A stretch of 64,000 bases of DNA from positions 475,702 to 539,701 of the forward strand of contig JAQFVV010006473.1 in NCBI GenBank assembly GCA_028023455.1, written 5' to 3'. The translations under genes and the position numbers were made by a program. The stretch is from Epiperipatus broadwayi. Lineage: Eukaryota > Onychophora > Udeonychophora > Euonychophora > Peripatidae. Under the pieces are notes generated by a model that searched no databases, was not told where the DNA came from, and saw only the letters and a program-made list of their open reading frames with translations. How positions within the stretch are numbered: position 1 is the first letter of the stretch; the number at the start of each line of letters is the position of its first letter. Below, one piece after another: positions 10,884 to 22,970 of this stretch.

Positions 10884-13035
10884 AGTAAGATTCACATTCG
10901 AATCTTAAGTTTCACCTTTTCTATCGTCTCTCATCCACCACCCTCTCCTATTCAAATTTAAACTTTTTTTTGTATCGAATTGTGTGTGTAGCAATTCTAA
11001 AAATGTATAAATATATGTAAAATCCACCATAAACACACACACATTTCGATAACAAATTTAAAGCAATAGATAAAAATAATTAATGTAATTTGTATTTCTC
11101 TTTTAGTTATATAAAAATATATAATTTTAACAATTTATTTTAAATTATAAAGATCGTTATTTATTGCTGTGTTTAAATTTCATATTTAATAATAATTTTA
11201 GAAATCTGATTGTAATTTAAGTAAAAGTAAAAATAATTGTATATTCCGTTTTGGATTTAAAATTTTGAAAGTAATGGTCGATGAGAGATAATAGATTAAT
11301 TAAAAAGAAAAATTCCCTAAAATCTTTAATTACAAAATGTAAATGTAAAAATAAACTTGAACAATAGAAATGCAGATTTCTATATAAATTAAACTTACAA
11401 GAATGTATTGATTCTCCTTGGTGCAAATGAATGGATCCAAAAATAAAATCGAACAAAAGTAAAAAGATAAGATCAAAGAAAGGAGGACATTTCGAATTTT
11501 TCTCAGAACTTTTAGTAAGACTTTAGCTGTGCTCTCGATCAGTTGAGAGTCTCCAAGATCTTAAATTAATTTATCTACCACATTATGTTTGAGTAAAAAG
11601 AGCCTGGAATATTCTCCTTGGGGATGATTGATCATATCCCATGAACCTTCATATATGCCCTCCACAAAATCAACCAAGAAGATCTGATGCCAAACAATTA
11701 TAAAGCTGCTGCTGCTGTTAAAATAAATGAATAACCTAAATGCTGGAAAGAACTGCTACTTCTGAAATCATGGACAATTTGCTACTGAATCTGAAAACTT
11801 CTTATAAAACAGGTACCTGTACCCAAAGGCCTAGCATACTCTAATTAATAATCACACTATAGCTCACTCTCTATATAACTTGTAAAACTCTAAATTGTAA
11901 AACTCTGAATTTAATGATTAATTTATTATATAAATTTCTTTAATAATCTAGCTTACCTACTTCTATCTTTTCTTGGGTAGATATTTCTAAATTTTACAAT
12001 TTTATTACCTAATTATAGCATGCTTATAAGATTTCTGACTGGACCTCATCAAATTTAAATATAGATTTTAATCAAAACAGTTGCCATCTTGTCCAGCAAC
12101 CTATTAATATATTTTGTTATATACTCTTTTTGGCTGGTCATCTCGGAAATCTCCATAATTTTCTAAATGCAAATCCATGATTACTTGAAACAGGGAATGC
12201 GTGTCCTGCAAATCCTCATTAATATTTATTTCTATAAATTACTTAATATTTTCATATAAATCAACATGCATTCAATGCTTCATTTATTGTAATGCAGGAT
12301 TCTACTACTTAGCAAATGGCTGACATATTTGTTATTAATACTCATCCAGCTTACCTATTGTTTTATATTTTATTAAGTTTTTAAGTAATAATTCTGTAAA
12401 TCGCATTTCTTTGAGAGTCAAAAAAGTTCTTTATTAAATGTTGATGATGTAGGGCTGAGTTAAAAAATATATTTAAATCTAAACAGAATAGTCTGTAGAT
12501 TATACATGTGTTACATTTTAGAGATGCGATGACCTATTATAAGCCTTGGATACTCTGGATTCTATAGGATTGAAATTAATTCCAGTCATCCTACACAAGC
12601 AGACAAATAAATATTCCCGTAGGACTTGACGACCTTCATGCAGCCAGGAAGTAATCGTGGCATGAACCAATTGCCCCTAGTTATGTTTATGTGACACCTT
12701 ATCTCTTTGAGCCTATGGCAAACACCATCCCTTTGTTATAAACTCATCCATGGCTCCACAGTTTTAATATACTGCCACCCTCATATCGCCTTTCTAGACA
12801 TACCATGTGTTTTGATTATTAACTTTATTACTCAATATATAACTCTGTCTCTGCATTAGTGACATAACTCATTCTCAAATAAATGTCTGTCCATAGTAAT
12901 TAGTAAATATATTCTTTAATTAAATAAATATATGTCCACCATTACAATTATTAATTCTACTTTAGACACTTACATTGCAAAGATATAAATCCCAAAGGCA
13001 TGCTCATGAAATACTTGCTCGAGAATTTAGGTAGC
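10647..13035. other. Intergenic DNA with (TA)n and an imperfect inverted repeat
   Basis: Contains a (TA)n run at about 10845-10880 and an imperfect inverted repeat at about 10955-11068 (arms sharing ATTTAAA, ATCGAA and a TG/CA run). 11450-11850 and 12500-12820 are less AT-rich and stand out from the background. Translation in the obvious frames gave stops and no motif I recognise; they could be old transposon remnants or conserved non-coding DNA. Confidence 0.45.
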
Positions 13036-13047
13036 TAGATTACATCA

Positions 13048-13285
13048 GCCAAATAAATATAACTCTTTGTAAAATATAACAGTATCAGAAATACTGCTAC
13101 TGAGGTTTTAAATATAACAAAATATTATTGGTTAAATGATTTCATATAAAATATTTTAGATAAATAAATGTATATCTTTGTAAAGTATAACAGTATCGGA
13201 AATACCTCTACCGAGATTTTAAATATAATAAAATATTATTAATTTGATGATCAAAAAATGTTTTAAATAAATAATTTCAAACTAT
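13048..13285. repeat. Two-copy tandem duplication, unit about 119 bp
   Basis: Two adjacent units beginning near 13050 and 13169 share the order AACTCTTTGTAAA / ATCTTTGTAAAG, TATAACAGTATC, GGAAATAC, TTTTAAATATAA and AAATATTATT. They differ by scattered substitutions. No coding potential is evident. Confidence 0.7.
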
Positions 13286-16200
13286 ACATCTTCCATTATG
13301 TCTTTATTTATTCGATACCCATACAATATAATATTTCCTCAATTCTGTAAAATATAAATGTTTAATATTAGGGTTATTATTGGCTAATTTGAAAATAAAT
13401 TCTTGAATCACTTGCATCTCCATGACCACCATGCCTAAAGAAATATTTACTAATGTAGCATCAGATGCATTATTTTGTAGACTGTATTGTGGAACCGATA
13501 AACTATGTTCAAACTCAATACTACAGGTGGCTTCGCTACCTAGATGGTGCTGCAGTTCTGTGTGGTGGTCGAATTCTGCACTATGTTAATGAATCAGATG
13601 AATCTGACCATTACAATATATATATATATATAATGTAGTTTTTCAATTTTGATACATTATTCTATGGTTGTGAATAATAGTCAATTTTTATAGACATTTT
13701 AAATTTTATGTAATAGATAGTTGTAATGTATTATTTCATTTAGGGAATGGGATAAGATATACAATTTTCTCAATATTAAAGTTAAGTTAGCTTATTTTAA
13801 AACAATATAATTTAATGTAAGTAATAAAGGGGATATAAAATATTATTTATTATCAAATAAAAGTGAATAATTATTAAAATCATATAATATAATTTTAAAG
13901 GAATAATTCCAATGATTAAACTTAATATACAGTCTAATTTTAAATTACTATTTAATTATTATTTATTGAAATAATTTATGAAATAAATTCAAAATAAAAT
14001 GTGTGTTAATATGTGTGCATATATATTTATGTAACAATTAATTAAATTTTACTTCCTTGTCCTTAATTTAATTTATCACTTGTTTAAATAAATGTTGCAT
14101 TTTTATTTCATTGCATCAATGTTATAAAAATATTCAAAATAAATATTATAGTAACATAAATGATAAATTTTTATGTTTTCAAATTTAAATTGGAATAAAA
14201 AGTGTTTTTTATTAATGAATATATTTAAATATTGTATTGAAATAAAATTTAAAAAATATATCATCCAATAACATTTATTATTAAATTATTTAAAAAACTA
14301 CACAGAAATAATTAATATGTAAATTTTAGCAAATGTTGGGATATTAATTGATCAATCAAGTAGTGGTAAATTATTCCTATAAATATAGATGAGAAGATGC
14401 GAACAGGGTAAAAATCAAGTGATTTTCACAGGAAGAAAACTGTATTCTTTGTATTTATTAAATTTAAGTCTAAATTTATTTTAAATTTTATTATTTTATC
14501 TTAAAAAGTAGTAACAGTAATTTATAAAACTACGGAAAATATTTTAAAAAGTTTATAGAAATATAAAATCATCCTCATCAACGTGCTGCACAAATCAACT
14601 AAGAATGTATGATAATATAAGAAAAAATCTACTTCAGAAGATAAAAATGTCTTTGGTTGAACTATGTTACAAAATATCAAACTAGTTTGCCTACAGACCA
14701 AGATGAAGGATACATAAGGAATTTATATTTATTCATGTTCATATATTGAATGATAGAGAATATTTTATATTCACTTTAATAAATAGCAGTAATAAACATA
14801 GACTTTTATTTAGAAATGCTATTTACATTTTCTATTTTTAATGACTTTAGTCAAGTATTGATAATTTTAAGAAGAAAGAGATAATGCTGACTAATTTTTA
14901 GTGAACATGTATTTATTAATTTATTCTGCTCAAGTAGTCATTTGTGAGTGCTTTAATATAATGAATATGGACTATATAGAAAGAGAACTCTAGAATTTTA
15001 TAATGTGACTAACAGGTATTATTAAAGTTATTAATATGCTAAATACAAATAACTGTGAGAAAAACTCTAAAAGTTTGTAAGTCTATTATCAACATTATTG
15101 AAATGATTAATATCTTAAATGTAAATGATATAAGCAACTTTATAAAATTATATAATTTTGGAGTGAATAGTTGAATGCTGAAAGAAAGAAAACTTATAAA
15201 ATTTGATAATTGTCTTATTAAATAATAAATGCTTATTTATTAACTTGGTGGAATTTGTTTCTTCAATAACATAAGAATGAACTTTTATTACAAGAAATGT
15301 TTACATGTTATTGATAAGTGACATTTCCTTTGGATTTTTTCCATATATTGCATTCATGCTGCAAGGGATGATGAAATTGCATGGAGGGAAAAAAGAAAAA
15401 AAAATCTCTCTATTTACGTCAACTGGTTATTGTGGAAACTAGTGCTTCCTTTTGATTCAGCTCAAGAAATAAATGAAAAACTTTTTTTAATTATTGTATT
15501 ATGATATAGTTTTAAGTTAATATTAATATTTACAGTTATTAATATTTTAATAGTTTTAAGATTTAAATATTTTATATATTTTTTTGATATAAAGAAGAAA
15601 AAAAAATTAAAATTTTTCTTGGTTTTGTTGATTCTGATTCTATAATGTCAAGAAGTTATGTCAATTAGTGAATTACCAATAATAATCATAATAATATATG
15701 ATTAAGGTGAATTTAATTTACTTTGTTTAGTATAAGGTATTGGTATTTCATAATGCTAAAAAAAAACTTAGGTAAAATAAATACATATGATATTTATCAT
15801 ACTTATATTCATGCAATGGTAAATTACAAGAGGTATGAATATAGCTATTATAATTTGTATATGAATATATATTATATGAATAATTGATCTCTGAACAAAT
15901 TATAAGTTATTAACTGAGTGTACTTGTGATAAGTTGAATTTCATAAACCATTTTTTTGTTTTAATTTAATCTTTTTGATGATCGAGATATGTAATGTTTA
16001 GAAGTTTGGATATTATTTTTATGAAAATATATATAGTATTTATCTGTGATGATTTTAGGATTTATAGAGTGTTTTGATAGACAATTAGTGATAGGAAATA
16101 CTGTAGTGATAGGGATATATTTAATATTAAGCATAATACAGTTAAAGTAAGTCTGTATGTTTGTGATACATGGACAGTAGCATATTTCATAAATCTGTAA

Positions 16201-17734
16201 GAGCTTAAAGAGAAGCCAAGATAGAAATTAAGGTAGTCACAAGAAAAATGTGGCCTTAAGTTACATATCCATGCTATCATTATTTCTTATAGTTGTAGAA
16301 CATATCAGTTACTCACTTTTAATCATCACTATCACACTGGTCCCTACATTGTATTTGATAATTGTAAAGTTGAATAATCTAGACTCTCAAGTGATGTTAA
16401 GAAAGTAGTTAATGCAAGAAGAATTAAATATTGAACAAATAAAATATTAAAAGAGTGTTTTAAATAAAGATTTGAGAAATGTTTTTATTCCATTTTTTTT
16501 AGAGATCAAATTATGGAGTGTATTGTGGAGTGATATGAAATGTGATGATGAAAATAAAGCCTGATTGTAATGTATATTATTATAAATAAGAGAAGAAAAT
16601 ACCATATCATACTTAAAATTAAAATAGTTATATATTTATTTTCTAATTAGAAATAAACATAAAACATATAATGAGTTATAGAATTATAATGAGATCATTC
16701 TATTATAGAATATTGAAAGTAAATAAATACTGAGATAGAAAAATATTATTTTTTATTCTTAAAAAAATGTAGAAGATAACATATAAGTTGTCTACATTAT
16801 TAGTATATTTAATGTAAAAGTATTATGGAATATTTTAATAGTTATAAAGTTTAATGTGAATGATAATATTTTATAATAGTAAATAATTTTGAAGAGCAAA
16901 TTATTTACTTTTCTTACGAGTATTTTTTTTAAATGTTAATTTCAAATTTTAAAATTAGTTTAATTTTTTTTTAAGTATAATATTTGCATCTTTTGGATTT
17001 TATATTGTTATAATAAATTGTTAATGTTGTTTTATAATTAACCAAGTACCTATAGTTTCTTTTCTTGTTATGCCCAAATCGTTATGCATAATCCTAACCA
17101 CACATGCATTATAATAATTAAATATAATTGAGTACTTTGCATGTAATCTAAATGAAATAATGAATAATAAACATATTATGATAGTTAAAAATATATTTTA
17201 TCTTGCATATAAAAATTAAATGATGCAAATGTTTATTTAGTTAACTCAATGATTATAGTAAAGATTAATATTTAGAATACCATAATAAAAATAAAATGAT
17301 TAGATATAATACATAATAATAAGGAATTATTTTAAAGTTTATTTATAATAATAAATATTGATTATTATTATTAGTTCATAATCTTAACTTAGTTTTAGTT
17401 TAGCTTACATGTAAATTAGTTAATGATTTTAAAAGATAAGAAGTAGTGAATATATTTGTTTCTTGATCATTATTATTTTTATATTGCTGGATGTATGTAA
17501 AATCTTCCATTTCATGTAGTTATATCAATTAATCTATTTATTTCAAAAAGTAATAATAATGACCCTGAGACTAATTGCATTATAAAATATTATTCAAGGA
17601 GAGATAGAATTATTTTATTAAATAAATATAAAATAATGGGATAGTTCAATTCAAGAAATGTCAATATTAAATATAATTTATTTTCTTAAGTGTGAGTCAT
17701 GGGATAATCACTAATATTTTAGGAAGTAGTGGGT
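13286..17734. other. AT-rich intergenic DNA, no gene seen
   Basis: Apart from a short (TA)n at about 13617-13632 and a slightly GC-richer patch at 13400-13610, this is low-complexity AT-rich DNA. All open frames are short and show no recognisable domain. Confidence 0.5.
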
Positions 17735-18483
17735 ATTGATATTCCTATGCCACTGGGGATATACCTTTTTGTATATTCTTAATATTAAAAAAGAGAGGTA
17801 TCTTATTGGTTGGTTCAATAATATGTTTCATGATTTGTAGTAATGCGAAATCATTAAACAATTTATATTAGTAAGAAGGCTGAGCTAGAGAAATTATTAT
17901 TTTATATTGTTAGGTAGGGAATAGCTTTACTTTTTTACTGCACCCAACTGTATAGGCATGATTGGTTATCAGAAGACCGAAGAATGTTTATTATATAAAA
18001 ATATCATATTAGATTTTGTGATTTACAATTTAAGTAGTTATAGTTACACTGTTGTTATGTGTTAAACAAGTTGAAAATAAATAAATAAATTATCTAACCA
18101 TGTGGCTACAATTATCCAATAAATATTTAATTAATAATTATTTGATTCATAAGTATTATATGACAAATATGAGTAATATTTACATTAAGACATGTGCAAT
18201 TAATATATTATAATCATGTATTGTAGTGATAATAATGACATTGACAAAAAAACGAGACAAATATAACATTTTATAGTTTACTCAAAATATAAAAGAAAAT
18301 TATGTAAATGTGTAGTCTTAAAATATAAATGAAAAAGTGAAATATTGTTTTTCTCATAAGTTGTCATAAGAGAATAGTTGAGTGTATTGCGATGTTACTG
18401 ATGAGAAATTTATAATAAAAATAAATGATAAAATTTTATAAAGATTTATTTTGTATTGTTAGTTTTTGTGAAAGTTTATTACA
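17735..18483 (+). other. Probable LTR and leader of a gag-like element (copy 1)
   Basis: The block starting ATTGATATTCCTATGCCACT is matched at 50658 (TGTCAAGATATTC then TATGCCACTGG). A second patch near 17938-17965 (TGCACCCAACTG..ATAGGCATGATTGG) resembles 50905-50935. In both loci about 740-750 bases separate this start from an ATG that opens a coiled-coil frame (18484 and 51397). The shared order and spacing suggest an old LTR plus leader, but I see no matching 3' LTR or clean ends. Confidence 0.4.
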
Positions 18484-19720
18484 ATGAGTGATTTAGAGCA
18501 AGATATAGATAAGGAAATGCCCAGCCACATAGAAGAACTTATTGTTAGTGAAGTTAGTAAAGAGGAAGGAAAAAAGGAAGAGAACATATCAACCCCTGAA
18601 GAAGTTATTAATAATTCCAAAATTATGGATATGATGCAATTTTTAAGAAGTATGAGAGGAGAAACTAGGCAATCAATTGAATCACTTAAAGAAAATCATA
18701 AATCCCTAGATAATAAATTTGAATTAATGAATAACAAATTAAAAAATAATAATCAATCTATTGTATTAATGAATAATAAACTGGAAGAAAATAATATCTC
18801 TATAATATTTACTAAGGCTGTAACCTCAATAATATGCACGTAAAATGCGATAGTAGGGACCTCTACAGGTCTTAACCACAAGCTTACATTTTGGAAGAAA
18901 GAAGGGGAACCCTTCTTTACTTCAACCTCCTTTCTATATAAATAGGTAAAGCTGAAGTAGTTAGATCTGAGAGTGTGAAGCTATTCAATACTTCACTAAT
19001 TAAGTCCACATTTCTTATTACACATTAATACTCGCAAAATCTTTTGATTTACAATGAGTCAATGGAAAGATCTTATAGTTAGAAATCTATTATAATAATT
19101 TAAAGTTGTAATTATAAATTTATTTAAATGCACATTAATTATGTAAGTAATATTTACTAAGTCTCTAGATAATAAATTTGAATCTAAGAGAAAAGAAAAC
19201 AACAATATGTTGACTTAATGAATAATAAACTGGAAGAAAATAAACAATCTGTAAAATTAATAAGAAGGAGCTAAAAGATAAATTTGAAAATCTTAATATA
19301 AGGTTTAATAAAAATGAAAAAATCTATAGAGTCATTGAAAATAGAGTTAATTCAGTTTGATAGAAAGCATCAAGAGATATTAGATCATAGGTTAAAAAAT
19401 ATTGATAGTACTATTAGGGAATTTAAAAGTCAAGTAGAAGAGGGAGTACATCAGTGCAAAATTAATAACGATAATACTAATAAAAAATAGATATTTCCAA
19501 ATATAATGTTATCAGCAGATATTAGAGAGTTGAAATTTTATATAAAGTTTATCACAGAAGAAATTGAAGTAGTAAAAGAGAAGGTTAAGTTGAAGGAAGA
19601 AGTTGAAAAGGAGTTAGCTGAGAAGTTACATGGGATAGAGATAAATAAATTAAAAGAACATAAATATAGATCCAAAGTGAGTGAGAATTTAAAGAGGTCA
19701 TGTGCTAATATGATTTTATA
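18484..19720 (+). pseudogene. Coiled-coil gag-like pseudogene, interrupted by a repeat
   Basis: The frame opens at ATG 18484 (MSDLEQDIDKEMPS) and is rich in K, E, N and L, with heptad-like repeats such as SLDNKFELMNNKL and a second NNKLEENN. It is cut at about 18812 by an insertion (18812-19160); the same coiled-coil register resumes at 19161 (SLDNKFES) and continues with stops and shifts to 19720 (LSADIRELKFYIKF, then a KLKEEVEKELAEKL stretch). Long coiled-coil N-termini of this type occur in gag proteins of some arthropod LTR retrotransposons, which, together with the homologous locus at 51397, is why I call it gag-like. No zinc knuckle or protease is visible. A decayed host coiled-coil gene cannot be excluded. 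Confidence 0.45.
18812..19160 (+). mobile_element. About 350-bp insertion with promoter-like core, bounded by a 14-bp direct repeat
   Basis: TAATATTTACTAAG flanks the block on both sides (about 18804-18817 and 19148-19161), and the coiled-coil frame reads across if the block is removed. The left end, GCTGTAACCTCA, recurs at about 26384. The right end (GCACATTAATTATGTAAG) recurs at about 26350, directly upstream of that left end. Inside are a TATA-like element (TATATAAATAG near 18938) and a GAGAGTGTGAAG motif near 18970, then ATGAGTCAATGG near 19054. A similar TATA / GAAAGTGTGAAAC / ATG order is seen near 53280-53345. It may be a solo LTR or a small non-autonomous element. Confidence 0.5.
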
Positions 19721-19779
19721 ATTTTATTTATTAAATTTAATATTTATTATATGTGGCTCATATTCATTAGTAAAATCTC

Positions 19780-20400
19780 TTTCATACTGAGAACATTTGA
19801 TGACATTTTAAATGTGATGCTAGTTAATTGTAAAATTACAATAGTTTATTTTAGTGCATTTTTTACAATTAAATTTATTAGTTATGCATTTTTTTGTGTA
19901 TTCTGCTATTATCTATTAGTATTTTCATATATTTTTCACACTTGACCATTTGATAACATTTAAAATGTGATGTTTATTGATTATAAAATGAAAATAATTT
20001 GTTAAACTCTAAATATTTTTAAAATTTGTATTTTTAGACTAACATAATATCTGTTGTATTTTGATTTTAATACTTTGTACTTCTGCTAACATAGATGCAT
20101 GATTATGCTAATTTTTTGTCATTTACTAATTACTATTTATTTTTGATATTTGATTTTCGTTTTTTTTTGTCACATAATTTTGCTAATATTTTTGGATTAT
20201 TTTCTAATCACTAATATCTGCTAAATATTGTTTTTTGATATGTTATATTTTAAAAGTAAAATACCATAGTATTGTTTTTAATTTTTTACTATACTAAGTT
20301 TTTTTTGGTTATTTTCTAATTACTAATATTTTTGATATTTGATTTTTTTGGTCTTTTTTTATTGCAAATTTATTTGATATTTGAATTTAAAAATTACTTA
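19780..20400. repeat. Degenerate tandem duplications in T-rich DNA
   Basis: A segment near 19793 (ACATTTGATGACATTTTAAA) recurs about 152 bases later near 19945. Further on, the motif CTAATTACTA..TTTTTGATATTTGATTTT recurs near 20125 and 20312, with a partial version near 20195. The copies are diverged and no open frame of interest is present. Confidence 0.5.
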
Positions 20401-21320
20401 ATATTGCTTTGGTTATGTGATTTCACTTATTTTATGATAGTTCTTTTTTATTTTTTGATGAAAATTATAATTATTTTATGAGTACGGAACAAAATCTATG
20501 GAACTCATTTTTATTAATTGGAGAATATTATCTGACATTTTTAAACATTTTTGTCATTTGGTTAAAGTCAATAGTAGTTTTAGGATTCCTCTGGTGTCCA
20601 AAATGGTGCATAGCACATATTATATTGGCACATCTATTTTATTTATCAAGTTGTAATAGTGTGTGTCAATTCGTAATATATTGTTTATCATGAATTCTGG
20701 AGACTCTTTTATTGGGTTACTTATCTGAAAAGGATCTTATATATGTAAGGTTGACATTGCCATAAATTCATGTCAAACATTTTAATTATAGCTATTTCAA
20801 AAACTTGCAAAAGATATAATTTTTTATCATTTTTAGAATATAAAAACAATAAAAAAAATTTCAGATGTTTTTATTTTTTAAAATAATATCAATTATAACA
20901 ATTTGCCAATGTATGTATATAAATGAGCAATTTTTTATTAAGTATTTTATAAGTTTATATTATTATTAACTTTTTCATAATTAAATTTAAAATTACTTTA
21001 CACAATATTAAAAAATTATCTCGTACAATATTTGAAAGAAGTCTTTAAATATATATTTTATTATTAACATATAAAAAATTAAAAATGTAATGCACATATA
21101 AGTGTGCACATATAGTGTTCTGGGTTGTTTTCTTCTTAAAATGTTTTTTTAAATGATTATATTTAAATGGTTGAATTCTTCCGTTACTTAATTCTTCCGT
21201 TACTTTGCCTAGCTTGTCTCCAAATAATAGATGTGGATGCTGTTGGACACTCCTTTATGTTATAAAATGATATATATCCATAATCATGGGAAATTATTAT
21301 CATTATATATTGCAACAGGA
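20401..21320. other. AT-rich intergenic DNA, no gene seen
   Basis: A 71-codon frame at 20478-20693 (MSTEQNLWNSF...) ends in a hydrophobic, low-complexity stretch. It has no recognisable domain and no neighbouring coding evidence, so I do not call it a gene. Confidence 0.45.
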
Positions 21321-21324
21321 TAAA

Positions 21325-21690
21325 AAGTTGCCTAGAGGTTTGGGCAACATTTTATAACTGATATAAAAAAACGATGACGAAATAACCTTTATTATTGCCC
21401 TTAAGGTTAGGAAATCATTTATATCAGAGTAAAATAAGGATATACTTTTCTTTCAATGCCTCACAGATTTGGAAACTATTTGTAACATTATGGATATGAG
21501 ATGGCCACAATAGAGTGATCCTGTTTAATTATGCCTTGCAATTTGTGGTACCATTTATAACATAATAAATATGTGTATATGTTAACCTCTGTTACATCCT
21601 GAATAAAATATAGCATGACATTGATCACTTTATGTAACAAAATAAAAATGAGTTCTAAATTTGGACATCATTTGTAACTGAATAAAATAT
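21325..21690. repeat. Degenerate tandem repeat with about 65-bp period
   Basis: The pattern GCCT..A.(G/A)TTTGG..A.CATTTATAAC recurs near 21331, 21398, 21459 and 21533 and, without the GCCT, near 21655. Spacings are roughly 60-75 bases, the last about twice that. Each unit has a GG-type centre, a TTTGTAAC or TTATAAC box and an AATAAA tail. Divergence is high, so the array is old. Confidence 0.5.
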
Positions 21691-22505
21691 AAATTAGAGA
21701 AAAATAATACTAATTTTATAATACCCAATAAAAATTTTCCAAAAAATAATAATAAACTAATTATTAAATAAAAACCTAAATATTATTCCCCCCTATTAAT
21801 ATTAGTCACACTATTTATAACAAGATAAAATACTAATAATGTTGTAATATTAATAAACATATAAAATAATTTGAATTTAGATTATCCAATCATACAAGTA
21901 TATAAAAGAAACAATAGATGCATTGGATATTTATTTAAGTATAATTAACTAATCATATTAATTTATTTTAAATTTACTGTAAGTAAATTATTAGAACTGT
22001 ATATTATAACAGTCAAAACATATAAGAAGAGTTATTAGCAATTATTATAATCAAGTATAAATATAAAAATTTAATAGTTAATCGATTTTATGATCCACCT
22101 TAACTAAATTTTAAATATAATTAAAGCATATCATTATGACTTATTACAGAACAAAATATACTGCTATCAGCTTTATAAGTGAATGATATTAAGATCTTAT
22201 TGACCAACCATGAATTCAATACAGTACTTATCCAACCAGTAATAATTTCCATAAAACACAAATATTTAAAAGTGACTATTATAGGAAGTTTATATGTAGT
22301 CAGATACAAACTACAGAATTCCATATAAAAGTATTACCATACTCATTTATCAATCCTGCAACTTGATTTCTGAATTATGTGATATAGTTATTTCAAATAA
22401 TTTTTAAGATATAGTCAGTTTATCTTGACTCTTTCAAATGTTGTTAATCAATAAATTCATATTGCACAATTGAAAAATAATCAGACAAATTTATTTGATT
22501 TAAGT
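21691..22505. other. AT-rich intergenic DNA, no gene seen
   Basis: No frame with recognisable content. A 67-codon minus-strand frame at 22121-22324 has no domain I recognise. Confidence 0.45.
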
Positions 22506-22527
22506 TAAATTAAATTTTATTAAATGG

Positions 22528-22577
<50 letters not shown>

Positions 22578-22612
22578 CCATTTAATAATATATATATATA
22601 TATATATATACA
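22506..22612. repeat. (TA)n palindrome
   Basis: ATTAAATGGATATTATA is followed by about 45 bases of TA and then by its reverse complement (ATAATATCCATTTAAT), then more TA to about 22612. It forms a long hairpin in either strand and is likely unstable in replication and assembly. Confidence 0.8.
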
Positions 22613-22859
22613 TACAAAGATGAATCTAGTTATTTATTAATAAAAATTTAAGAGAAGTAAATGAAGTGAATATTTATTCTGGTAGAATCTTTTTGAACTT
22701 CTAATATAAGTCATATATGTGAAGTTAGCTCCCAGACATAAGTTTAAACTTAAAAAAATATAACTCTTATATTTTGGTAGGTAAATAGATTATTATTTAA
22801 CTTTAAATTAGATGTTATTTATCTATAAATATAATTAATTTTTAAATGAAGATAAAGAA

Positions 22860-22928
22860 TATATATATATATAATCTATAAATCAATATATATATATATA
22901 TATCAAAATACAGTACAACTTTATTTAT

Positions 22929-22967
<39 letters not shown>

Positions 22968-22970
22968 CTG
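22860..22970. repeat. Microsatellites plus fragment of the 46600-46828 palindrome family
   Basis: AATCAATATATATA...TATCAAAATACAGTACAA at about 22881-22918 matches the outer arm of the palindrome at 46600-46828. As there, it is followed by TTTATTTATAC, a (CA)n and a (TA)n tract (about 22928-22968). This suggests a truncated copy of the same repeat with a shared microsatellite tail. Confidence 0.6.
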
